Assembly: GCA_025057735.1 (NCBI GenBank)
Contig: JANWUU010000258.1
Coordinates: 1-5,182, forward strand
Direction of reading: 5' to 3'
Length of the DNA stretch: 5,182 nucleotides
Origin: Burkholderiaceae bacterium
GTDB taxonomy: Bacteria; Pseudomonadota; Gammaproteobacteria; Burkholderiales; Burkholderiaceae
Shown piece after piece: positions 1-5,182 of the stretch. A program made the translations under genes and the position numbers. A model generated the notes under the pieces. That model searched no databases. It saw nothing but the letters and a program-made list of their open reading frames with translations, and was not told where the DNA came from. The stretch's first letter is position 1. The number at the start of each line of letters is the position of its first letter.

Positions 1-476
1 AGCCCATCGGTGCGCATGGCCGCCATACCGGTGTAATGCATCGCGCCGATGCCCGCGCCGATCCAGACGCCGGACAACGCGATCTGCCCGCGGGAAAGCG
101 GCATGGGCGCGCCCGGCCGCATCAACGGCCGAAGCCCGAGGTACGACCCGAGCAGCGCCGGCAGCATCGAGGCAGCCGTCACGCCGGCGTCGAAGCGCAC
201 GCTGCGGCAGATGTCCACCGCCAGCATGCCGATGAAATGCATGCTCCAGACGCTGACGCCGAATGCAAGCACGGCCAGCGCGCAGGCGGCGGCGGCGATG
301 CGTGCGCCGAAACGCTCGGGGTGTCGCGCCACGTCCACCAGCTGCAGCGCGGCGACGCCCCCCAGGCAAGCGACCAGCACGGACAGCGCGACTAAACCGC
401 TGTCGTAGGTGACGACCAGCAGCGGCGCCGCCTCGGCGCGCGCGCGGAAGAATTGCGAGAGAAGAGAATCGGTCAT
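1..476 (-). CDS. MHYT-domain integral membrane sensor protein, N-terminal part (partial)
   Basis: The reading frame opens with ATG at 474-476 on the minus strand and stays open to the window edge, giving 158 codons of an incomplete gene. Hydrophobic segments lie at about residues 27-48, 60-78, 97-118 and 131-150. Two copies of the family signature are visible: WSMHFIGMLA (residues 77-86) and GIGAMHYTGMAAM (142-154). The Met and His of these motifs are proposed in the family to bind a metal, possibly copper, for sensing O2, CO or NO; that role is a prediction for the family. The N-terminal YDSGLVALSVLVA (24-36) resembles the usual first helix, which supports this start, although no strong ribosome binding site precedes it. 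A third MHYT copy and any output domain (often GGDEF/EAL or histidine kinase) would lie beyond base 1 and cannot be judged. The gene runs in the same direction as the stress-protein gene, 131 bases downstream of it. Confidence 0.9.
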   Translation of the reverse strand, partial: MTDSLLSQFFRARAEAAPLLVVTYDSGLVALSVLVACLGGVAALQLVDVARHPERFGARIAAAACALAVLAFGVSVWSMHFIGMLAVDICRSVRFDAGVTAASMLPALLGSYLGLRPLMRPGAPMPLSRGQIALSGVWIGAGIGAMHYTGMAAMRTDG

Positions 477-578
477 CGGCAGCCGCGCACGCCATCTCTG
501 GCCGTGCCGCAGCCGCCGATCGTATTCAGGCTGCCCGCTGCCCGATCCCGTGAATAGCCGCTCTCCTGCTGTCCCCAG

Positions 579-603
579 ACCGGCTTAAGGTTTCAGCGCC
601 GGT
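579..603. repeat. Inverted repeat downstream of the stress-protein gene
   Basis: ACCGGC (579-584) and GCCGGT (598-603) are perfect 6-bp inverted arms around a 13-nt loop, beginning 4 bases past the universal stress protein stop codon. On the minus strand no T-run follows the hairpin, so it does not qualify as a canonical intrinsic terminator. It could be a weak 3'-end structure or chance in GC-rich DNA. The rest of the 477-607 gap holds the unmapped 5' region of the MHYT gene; I see no convincing -35/-10 pair there. Confidence 0.25.
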
Positions 604-607
604 GCCG

Positions 608-1432
608 TTAATGCGACATCAGGACGGGCACCGTCATGCTGCGCAGGATCGCGCGCGTGGCGCCGCCTAAGATGAGCTCGCGCGCGCGTGAGTGGCCGTA
701 GGCGCCCATCACGATCAGGTCGGCGCCGTAATCGAACGCGCGCGACAGGATCTCGTCGCCCACCGAGACCTCGGCCGCCACCGTACGTGCCGCCTCCGCC
801 CGCACGCCGTGCCGCGCCAGGTACAGCGCGATGTCCGCCCCCGGCACCTCGCCGTGCGCGCCCGGCGGTGCCTTGTCCACGATCGACAGCACGGTCACCC
901 GCTTGGCCTCGCGCAGCAGCGGCAGCGCGTCGGTTACGGCACGCGCCGCTTCGCGGCTGGCATTCCAGGCCACCAGCACGTTCTCAGCTAGTGTGGCGAA
1001 CTCGCCCACGTACGGCACCACCAGCACCGGCCGGCCGACCTCCATGATGACCGTGTCGGCAAAGTTGGAACGCGTCGGCGCCTCCGGATTAGTCTGGTTG
1101 ACCACGACCAGATCGGCGTAGCGCGCGTGCAGCGCCACCGTCTCCGCCAGCGGCCCTTCGTCGACCCGCCATTCGGCGCGCGCAATGCCGGCGGCGCGTA
1201 CGCCCTCGTCGAAGCGCGCCTTGGCCTGCGCCGCAGCTTCGGCATTCAACTGCTGCTGCACCTCCAGCAGTTGCCGCGTGCCGCCCTCGGTCCAGGGGGG
1301 CACGTACGGGGGCTGCTGCACATACAGACCCACGATGTGGCCGTCGAAACGCTGCGCCAGGCGCCCCGCGATTTGCAGGCTACGAGCGCTGCGCGGCCGC
1401 CCGTCGACCGGAACCAGCAGTGTCTTGAACAT
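608..1432 (-). CDS. Universal stress protein, tandem two-domain (UspA family)
   Basis: This is a complete 274-residue cytoplasmic protein, about twice the length of a single Usp domain. Domain 1 (about 1-142) opens with the typical first strand MFKTLLVPVDG and ends in RPVLVVP (134-140), but lacks the nucleotide-binding glycine motif; NQTNPEAPTRSN (112-123) takes its place. Domain 2 (about 150-274) starts NVLVAWNAS and keeps GAYGHSRARELILGGATR (243-260), a G-x2-G-x9-G motif of ATP-binding Usp proteins, followed by the final strand VPVLMS. I infer one functional ATP site per chain. A proline-rich stretch (PPYVPPW, 41-47) lies after strand 2. The ATG at 1430-1432 has a good ribosome binding site, AGAAAGGA (1438-1445), 5 bases upstream. 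In proteobacteria, Usp genes often respond to FNR/Anr under oxygen limitation, which fits the palindrome 68-81 bases upstream. It diverges from the flavohaem reductase gene. Confidence 0.95.
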   Translation of the reverse strand: MFKTLLVPVDGRPRSARSLQIAGRLAQRFDGHIVGLYVQQPPYVPPWTEGGTRQLLEVQQQLNAEAAAQAKARFDEGVRAAGIARAEWRVDEGPLAETVALHARYADLVVVNQTNPEAPTRSNFADTVIMEVGRPVLVVPYVGEFATLAENVLVAWNASREAARAVTDALPLLREAKRVTVLSIVDKAPPGAHGEVPGADIALYLARHGVRAEAARTVAAEVSVGDEILSRAFDYGADLIVMGAYGHSRARELILGGATRAILRSMTVPVLMSH

Positions 1433-1472
1433 GGCCGTCCTTTCTCGTTCGTTGCCGGGGGAAGCGGCCGCC

Positions 1473-1478
1473 AGCGTA
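1473..1478 (-). promoter_or_regulatory. Possible -10 element of the universal stress gene
   Basis: On the minus strand, 1478 to 1473 reads TACGCT, matching three of six TATAAT positions. It would put the transcription start near 1466, so the FNR-like palindrome centre (1506.5) falls at about -40.5 to -41.5, the class II activator position. The match is weak by itself and is supported only by this spacing; no good -35 box is seen, as expected for an activator-dependent promoter. Confidence 0.25.
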
Positions 1479-1499
1479 GCCCTAGCCGCTGCGCCCGTG

Positions 1500-1513
1500 T
1501 TGAGTTAGCTCAA
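1500..1513. promoter_or_regulatory. FNR/Anr/Dnr-like palindromic operator
   Basis: TTGAGTTAGCTCAA has perfect 5-bp inverted arms (TTGAG / CTCAA) around a 4-base centre, the geometry of an FNR-type site (TTGAT-N4-ATCAA). It keeps the TTGA-N6-TCAA core; only the innermost base pair of each arm differs from consensus. It is strikingly AT-richer than its surroundings. It lies between the divergent stress-protein and flavohaem reductase genes, its nearest edges 68 bases from the first start codon and 76 from the second. Known FNR, Anr and Dnr proteins respond to low oxygen or NO; which regulator binds here cannot be told from the window. Confidence 0.55.
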
Positions 1514-1580
1514 GGCCGCGCCCGGCTGACCGGCGTCAACTGCGGCGCCGCCGGCCAGCCGCACAATGCCACCCGCCGAT

Positions 1581-1585
1581 GGAGG
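1581..1585 (+). promoter_or_regulatory. Ribosome binding site deciding the reductase start
   Basis: GGAGG, 4 bases before the ATG at 1590-1592, is a strong Shine-Dalgarno match. The in-frame ATG at 1566 has no such site, and its eight extra residues (MPPADGGP) add nothing resembling the family, so the start at 1590 is preferred. Confidence 0.7.
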
Positions 1586-1589
1586 GCCC

Positions 1590-3038
1590 ATGATCCGCTC
1601 CCTGCGCGACCGCCTAGTCCCTCTGTTACTGCTGGCCATCTATTTGGCCTTCGTCGCCGCGCCGCTGCTGCTTGCGGCGTACGCCGACAGACCGCGCACG
1701 CCGGCCGAAGAACTGGGCGCCGCCACCGGCATGCTGGGCTTTGCGATGCTGCTGGCGCAATTCGTGCTGTCGGCGCGCTTCCGCTCGCTCTCGGGCGTGC
1801 TGGGCGTCGATCTTGCCCTGCGGCTGCACCAGGGGCTGGCCCTCGTGCTGCTGGCGCTGCTGCTCGTGCACCCCTTCCTTTATGACAGCGCCTATGAGGC
1901 GCTTGCACGCCGGCCCGGTGGCGCCCAGGCCTTCGCGGCCGGCCCGCTGGCCGGCGTGCTCGCTTGGCTGCTGCTAATTGTCCTGTCCGCCGCCGCACTG
2001 GCGCGCGAGCATCTGCCGTGGCGCTATGAAAGCTGGCGGCTGACGCACGGGCTGGGCGCCGCCGCGGTCGCCGCCCTCGGTCTTTACCACGCGCTCGCCA
2101 TCGGCCGCTACAGCGCCGACCCGCTGCTGCTGCCGTTCTGGACGGCGGCGGTTGCCGCCGCCCTGTTTGCGTTGGTCTACGTCTACCTGCTGCGGCCGCT
2201 GCTGGCGGGGCGCCGCCGCGCCTACCGGCTGGACGCGGTGCAGCCCGTCGCGCACCGCACCTGGCTGCTGAAGGCACAGCCGTGCCACGACGTCAGTCTG
2301 CGTTACCGCGCCGGCCAGTTCGCCTGGGTGAAATTCGGCCGCCGCCTCGGCAACCTGGTCGAACTGCCGTTTTCTTTCGCCTCCGCGCCGGATGCCGACG
2401 GCCGCGCACTGTGGTTCCTGATCAAGGAAGCCGGCGATTTCACCGCCACGATCGGCCGCGTCGCGCCCGGCACGCCGCTGCACCTGGACGGCCCGCACGG
2501 CACGTTTACGCTGCAGGGTCGCCACGGCCGCGGCATCGCGCTGATCGCCGGCGGCATCGGCATCGCGCCGATGATCGGCCTGCTGCGGGAACTGGCCGCG
2601 CGCGGCGAGCGCCGCCCGATCGTGCTGATCTACGGCAACCGGCTGCGCGAACAGATCGTGCCGCTGGCGCAGCTCGTGCCGCTGGAAACGCTGCCGCAGC
2701 TACGCATCCACCACGTGCTCGCCGAGCCGCCGGCCGGCTGGACAGGCGAGGTCGGCGCCATCGATGCGCCGCTGCTCGCCCGCCTGCTGCCCGCTGAGGA
2801 GCGCGCGCAATGGCTGTATTTCGTGTGCGGGCCGGCGGCGATGATCGACGCCGTGGAGACGGCGCTGGTGCGCGCCGGCGTGCCGCTTCAGCAGATCGCC
2901 GCCGAGCGGCTGCGCTACGTGCTGTGGGACGCCTCGCCGCGCGGCCGCCGCCTGCTGCGCGTGCTGGCTGCCGTCACGGCCGCGCTGCTTGCCGCGGCAA
3001 TTGCCTTTGCGTGGCGAGGCTCAAGCGCGAGTCCCTAG
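1590..3038 (+). CDS. Ferric reductase/NOX-like transmembrane flavohaemoprotein (ferredoxin reductase family)
   Basis: This 482-residue membrane protein probably moves electrons from NAD(P)H through FAD and two b-haems across the inner membrane. The N-terminal half has about six helices (near 8-30, 45-62, 77-97, 116-138, 153-170 and 183-203). H80/H94 and H153/H167 form two H-x13-H pairs, the pattern that ligates stacked haems in ferric reductases and NADPH oxidases. The soluble half has an FAD motif PFSFASAP (260-267), GPHGTF (301-306), the NAD(P)H motif AGGIGIAP (320-327) and VCGP (412-415). The FAD motif has Leu259 where HPFS/HPFT-type relatives carry His. Unusually, residues 455-475 form a further hydrophobic helix after the dehydrogenase domain. 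The acceptor (ferric iron, O2, quinone or a protein partner) is not shown by the sequence. It has no cotranscribed neighbour here; it diverges from the stress gene and converges on the rhomboid gene. Confidence 0.88.
   Translation: MIRSLRDRLVPLLLLAIYLAFVAAPLLLAAYADRPRTPAEELGAATGMLGFAMLLAQFVLSARFRSLSGVLGVDLALRLHQGLALVLLALLLVHPFLYDSAYEALARRPGGAQAFAAGPLAGVLAWLLLIVLSAAALAREHLPWRYESWRLTHGLGAAAVAALGLYHALAIGRYSADPLLLPFWTAAVAAALFALVYVYLLRPLLAGRRRAYRLDAVQPVAHRTWLLKAQPCHDVSLRYRAGQFAWVKFGRRLGNLVELPFSFASAPDADGRALWFLIKEAGDFTATIGRVAPGTPLHLDGPHGTFTLQGRHGRGIALIAGGIGIAPMIGLLRELAARGERRPIVLIYGNRLREQIVPLAQLVPLETLPQLRIHHVLAEPPAGWTGEVGAIDAPLLARLLPAEERAQWLYFVCGPAAMIDAVETALVRAGVPLQQIAAERLRYVLWDASPRGRRLLRVLAAVTAALLAAAIAFAWRGSSASP
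3035..3038. other. Shared stop-codon palindrome CTAG of two convergent genes
   Basis: The four bases CTAG hold both stop codons: TAG at 3036-3038 on the plus strand ends the flavohaem reductase, and TAG at 3037-3035 on the minus strand ends the rhomboid gene. The genes therefore overlap by four bases. No T-tracted hairpin terminator is visible on either side. Confidence 0.9.
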
Positions 3039-3646
3039 TACCACCACGGCGCGCGGCGCCGCCAGCGCCCCAGCAGCCCCCAGGCGCCCAGCATGCCGCC
3101 CAGGTGCGCGAAGTGCGCGATGCCGGAGCGGGTGTTCAGCACCCCGCTGGTCAGCTCGATGCCGGCGAACAGGATCACCATCAGCCAGGCCGGCATCGGC
3201 ACGGGCGGGAACAGCAGCATCACGATGCGGTTCGGATACAGCATGCCGAAGGCAAGCAGCACGCCGAAGACGCCGCCGGAGGCGCCCACGGTCGGATACG
3301 GCCGCTCGCCCACCGCGCCGGAAACCACCGCCAACTGCACCAGCGCCGCGCACAGCACGGCGGCGAAATAAAGCCGCAGGTAGCGGCGGCTGCCCAGGGC
3401 GCGCTCGACCTCAGTGCCGAACAGGTAGAGGCCGAACATGTTGAGCGCCAGGTGCAGCAGGTTGCCGTGCAGAAAGGCGGAGGTGACGAGCTGCCAGGGG
3501 CGAAACCCGACGACGGCGCCCAGTTCCGGGTCCAGATAGCTGCCAAGCGGCCACAACGCAAAGGTGACGAGGGCCGCCTCGCCAGCCAGCGCCGCCCACG
3601 CATAGGCGACCAGATTGGCGACGATCAGCAGTGTGTTGACGCGCAA
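3035..3646 (-). CDS. Rhomboid family intramembrane serine protease
   Basis: This 203-residue polytopic membrane protein has the rhomboid core. The signatures are WQLVTSAFLHGNLLHLALNM (51-70) with H60, H65 and N69, the last fitting the oxyanion-site Asn; GASGGVFG (121-128) with nucleophile Ser123; and AHFAHLGG (177-184) with catalytic His181. Helices fall near 5-22, 52-76, 89-110, 121-136, 152-170 and 177-192, the basic six-helix form without an added domain. The family cleaves transmembrane substrates within the bilayer; the substrate here is unknown. The start appears to be TTG (3646-3644): the rtcB stop ends only 2 bases upstream, and AAAGG 6 bases before the TTG lies inside the last rtcB codons. 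This implies translational coupling to rtcB and cotranscription with archease and rtcB. No ATG gives a similarly complete first helix. Confidence 0.93.
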   Translation of the reverse strand: MRVNTLLIVANLVAYAWAALAGEAALVTFALWPLGSYLDPELGAVVGFRPWQLVTSAFLHGNLLHLALNMFGLYLFGTEVERALGSRRYLRLYFAAVLCAALVQLAVVSGAVGERPYPTVGASGGVFGVLLAFGMLYPNRIVMLLFPPVPMPAWLMVILFAGIELTSGVLNTRSGIAHFAHLGGMLGAWGLLGRWRRRAPWWY

Positions 3647-3648
3647 CG

Positions 3649-5082
3649 CTAGCCTTTCAGGCAGACCAGTGGCCGCAGTGCCGCCACCCGCTTGGCCAGC
3701 CCGGCCCGCTCGGTCGCCTCCGCCACGGCCTCGATGTCTTTGTAGGCGCCTGGCGCCTCCTCCGCGACGCCGCGCAGCGAACGCGAGCGCACCAGGATGC
3801 CGCGCCGTTTCAGTTCGTCGATCACCTCGCGCCCCTGCCAGCGGCGCAGCGCCTGGTTGCGGCTCATGCTGCGGCCAGCGCCGTGGCTGGCGGAGGAAAA
3901 CGCACGCGTCTCGCTGCTGGCGAGCCCGGCCAGGATGTAGGAGCCGGTGCCCATGCTGCCGCCGATGATCACCGGTTGCCCGACCTCGCGGTAGGCCGGC
4001 GGCAGGCTTGGGTGCCCCGGACCGAAGGCGCGGGTCGCGCCCTTGCGGTGCACATACAGCAGCTTCTCGCGGCCGTTGACCAGATGCCGCTCGGCCTTAC
4101 AGGTGTTGTGCGAAACGTCGAACAAGGTCTGCAGGCGGGCCTGCGGGAAGAGCCGTGCAAAGACCTGCCGAGTCAGATGCGCAAGGATCTGCCGGTTGGC
4201 GAGTGCCACGTTGATCGCCGCGTTCATCGCGCCCAGATACTCCTGGCCTTCCGGGGAGGCAATTGGCGCGCAGGCGAGTTCGCGGTCCGGCAGCTCGATG
4301 CCCAGGCGCGCCGCCCCCTTGGCCAGCTTGACCAGAAACTCGGTGCCGATTTGGTGCCCCAGCCCGCGCGAGCCGCAGTGAATCGACACCACGATCTGGC
4401 CCACGCGCAGTCCGAAGGCAGCCGCCGCCCGTTCATCGTCGATGCGCTCCACCCGCTGCACCTCCAGATAGTGGTTGCCGGAGCCGAGTGTGCCCATCTC
4501 GCCGCGCTGCCGCTTTTTCGCCATCGCAGAGACGTTTTCCGGCCGCGCACCAGCCACGCAGCCCTGCTCTTCGATGTAGGGCAGGTCCTCCTGGATGCCA
4601 TAGCCGCGCTCAACCGCCCAGCGCGCGCCGCCGCGCATCACGTCGTCCAGCTCCATGTCACTCAAACGCAGCGCGCCTTCGACGCCGACCCCGGCCGGGA
4701 TCTCACGCAGCAGCGCGTCGGCCAGTGCCTCGGCGTGCGGCGCAAGCTCCGCCTCGGTAAGGTCGGTGCGCAAGGCGCGGATGCCGCAGGAGATGTCGAA
4801 ACCGACGCCGCCGGCCGAGACCACGCCGCCTTCCTCCGGATCGAATGCGGCCACGCCGCCGATCGGGAACCCATAGCCCCAATGCGCATCGGGCATCGCC
4901 AGCGCCGCCCCGACCAGCCCCGGCAGTTTCGCGACGTTGGTGATCTGCTCCAGCACCTTGTCGTCCATCGCTTCCAGCAGCTCGCGGGTGGCGTACAGCC
5001 GCACCTCGTGGCGCCGCTCGCCCGCGGTGCGCGGCACAGTCCAAGTCCAGTCGTCGATCGGCTGCAGTTTCGCCAGATCCAT
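3649..5082 (-). CDS. rtcB: RNA-splicing ligase RtcB (3'-phosphate/5'-OH RNA ligase)
   Basis: RtcB joins RNA ends bearing 2',3'-cyclic phosphate or 3'-phosphate to 5'-OH ends, using GTP and Mn2+, in tRNA splicing or repair of nuclease-cut RNA. The 477 residues form a full-length protein, near the intein-free archaeal length of about 480. Signatures in order: MPDAHWGYGFPIGG (63-76); GGVGFDISCG (91-100) with metal ligands Asp96 and Cys99; GSGNHYLEV (201-209) with His204; IHCGSRGLGHQ (234-244) with His235; FDVSHNTCK (321-329) with His325; and SASHGAGR (397-404) with His400, the residue guanylylated in the family. It ends in the typical LKG. The ATG at 5082-5080 has GAGGA 4 bases upstream, overlapping the end of the archease gene. 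The archease stop is 7 bases upstream and the rhomboid start 2 bases downstream, so this is the middle gene of an operon whose promoter lies outside the window. No rtcA or rtcR is visible here. Confidence 0.98.
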   Translation of the reverse strand: MDLAKLQPIDDWTWTVPRTAGERRHEVRLYATRELLEAMDDKVLEQITNVAKLPGLVGAALAMPDAHWGYGFPIGGVAAFDPEEGGVVSAGGVGFDISCGIRALRTDLTEAELAPHAEALADALLREIPAGVGVEGALRLSDMELDDVMRGGARWAVERGYGIQEDLPYIEEQGCVAGARPENVSAMAKKRQRGEMGTLGSGNHYLEVQRVERIDDERAAAAFGLRVGQIVVSIHCGSRGLGHQIGTEFLVKLAKGAARLGIELPDRELACAPIASPEGQEYLGAMNAAINVALANRQILAHLTRQVFARLFPQARLQTLFDVSHNTCKAERHLVNGREKLLYVHRKGATRAFGPGHPSLPPAYREVGQPVIIGGSMGTGSYILAGLASSETRAFSSASHGAGRSMSRNQALRRWQGREVIDELKRRGILVRSRSLRGVAEEAPGAYKDIEAVAEATERAGLAKRVAALRPLVCLKG

Positions 5083-5089
5083 CGTTTCC

Positions 5090-5182
5090 TCACAGATCGA
5101 CCACGCAGCGCGCCTCCCAGCCGGTGGCCCGCTCGATGACCGACAGCGCGGTCAACGTCGCCCCCTTGACCTGCGTGCCGCG
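5090..5182 (-). CDS. Archease, C-terminal end (partial)
   Basis: An open minus-strand frame enters from the right edge and ends with TGA at 5092-5090, giving 30 residues. They read VKGATLTALSVIERATGWEARCVVDL at the end, matching the archease C-terminus pattern (VKAxTYHxLxV...GWxARVVxDV/I). Archease is a small (about 140-residue) metal-binding protein that promotes RtcB guanylylation and turnover and is often encoded beside rtcB, as here, 7 bases upstream. Two positions differ from the usual form: Leu for the common Tyr-His after VK(G/A)AT, and Cys in the last strand. Identification rests on a short tail plus context, so it is slightly less certain than rtcB. Confidence 0.85.
   Translation of the reverse strand, partial: RGTQVKGATLTALSVIERATGWEARCVVDL

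Noticed and set aside
36..408. Two overlapping plus-strand open frames near the left edge
   Set aside because: They lie opposite the MHYT coding frame, whose repeated MHYT motifs are unmistakable on the minus strand.
531..545. Tandem CTGCCCG CTGCCCG near 532-545
   Set aside because: Only two copies of a GC-rich 7-mer in GC-rich DNA; no further copies seen and no likely role.
579..603. Intrinsic terminator after the stress gene
   Set aside because: The hairpin has only 6 bp, a 13-nt loop and no T-run, so I list it only as an inverted repeat.
1566..1589. Upstream ATG extending the reductase by eight residues
   Set aside because: No ribosome binding site precedes it, while GGAGG stands just before the ATG at 1590.
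1127..1885. Plus-strand open frame crossing from the stress gene into the reductase gene
   Set aside because: It spans two convincing genes and their intergenic region in the wrong frame or strand, with an Arg/Ala/Pro-rich translation and no motif.
1510..2277. Minus-strand open frame opposite the reductase N-terminus
   Set aside because: Arg/Ala/Pro-rich shadow of a membrane-protein gene with clear haem and helix motifs on the plus strand.
2810..3652. Plus-strand frame covering the end of the reductase gene and the whole rhomboid gene
   Set aside because: The rhomboid reading on the minus strand has all catalytic residues; this frame is its antisense shadow, rich in Gln, His, Ala and Arg.
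3883..5139. Long plus-strand open frame (418 codons) antisense to rtcB
   Set aside because: It mirrors the highly conserved rtcB frame, has a low-complexity His/Arg/Ala/Gln-rich translation without a recognisable domain, and is what high-GC coding DNA produces on its opposite strand.

Overview
The window is very GC-rich (roughly two thirds or more by eye) and densely coded. It carries six protein genes or gene parts and no RNA gene, mobile element, CRISPR array or prophage signature. Gene types, GC content and regulatory style (an FNR/Anr-like palindrome, a tandem-domain Usp, an MHYT sensor) suggest a proteobacterium. A high-GC, facultatively anaerobic or microaerobic beta- or gammaproteobacterium is my best guess, but no marker gene proves it.

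Layout. Bases 1-476 (minus): N-terminal part of an MHYT-domain integral membrane sensor, cut by the window edge. Bases 477-607: short intergenic region with a weak inverted repeat. Bases 608-1432 (minus): two-domain universal stress protein. Bases 1433-1589: divergent intergenic region with a TTGAG-N4-CTCAA palindrome that fits the TTGA-N6-TCAA core of FNR/Anr/Dnr sites. Bases 1590-3038 (plus): membrane flavohaemoprotein of the ferric reductase/NOX type, with two H-x13-H haem motifs, FAD and NAD(P)H domains and an extra C-terminal membrane helix. Bases 3035-3646 (minus): rhomboid serine protease with a TTG start. Bases 3649-5082 (minus): rtcB, the RNA-splicing ligase, with all expected metal and guanylylation residues. 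Bases 5090-5182 (minus): the last 30 codons of an archease, the RtcB activation factor.

Two functional groups meet at base 3035. On the right, archease, rtcB and the rhomboid gene form a tightly packed minus-strand operon (7-nt and 2-nt gaps): an RNA-repair pair with an intramembrane protease attached. On the left, the stress protein and the flavohaem reductase diverge from one control region with a likely oxygen- or NO-responsive site, and a possible gas or metal sensor (MHYT) lies downstream of the stress gene. The two groups converge, and their stop codons share the four-base palindrome CTAG.

I found no clearly undescribed system. The most useful leads are the FNR-like divergent control region, the rhomboid coupled to rtcB, and the extra C-terminal helix on the reductase.
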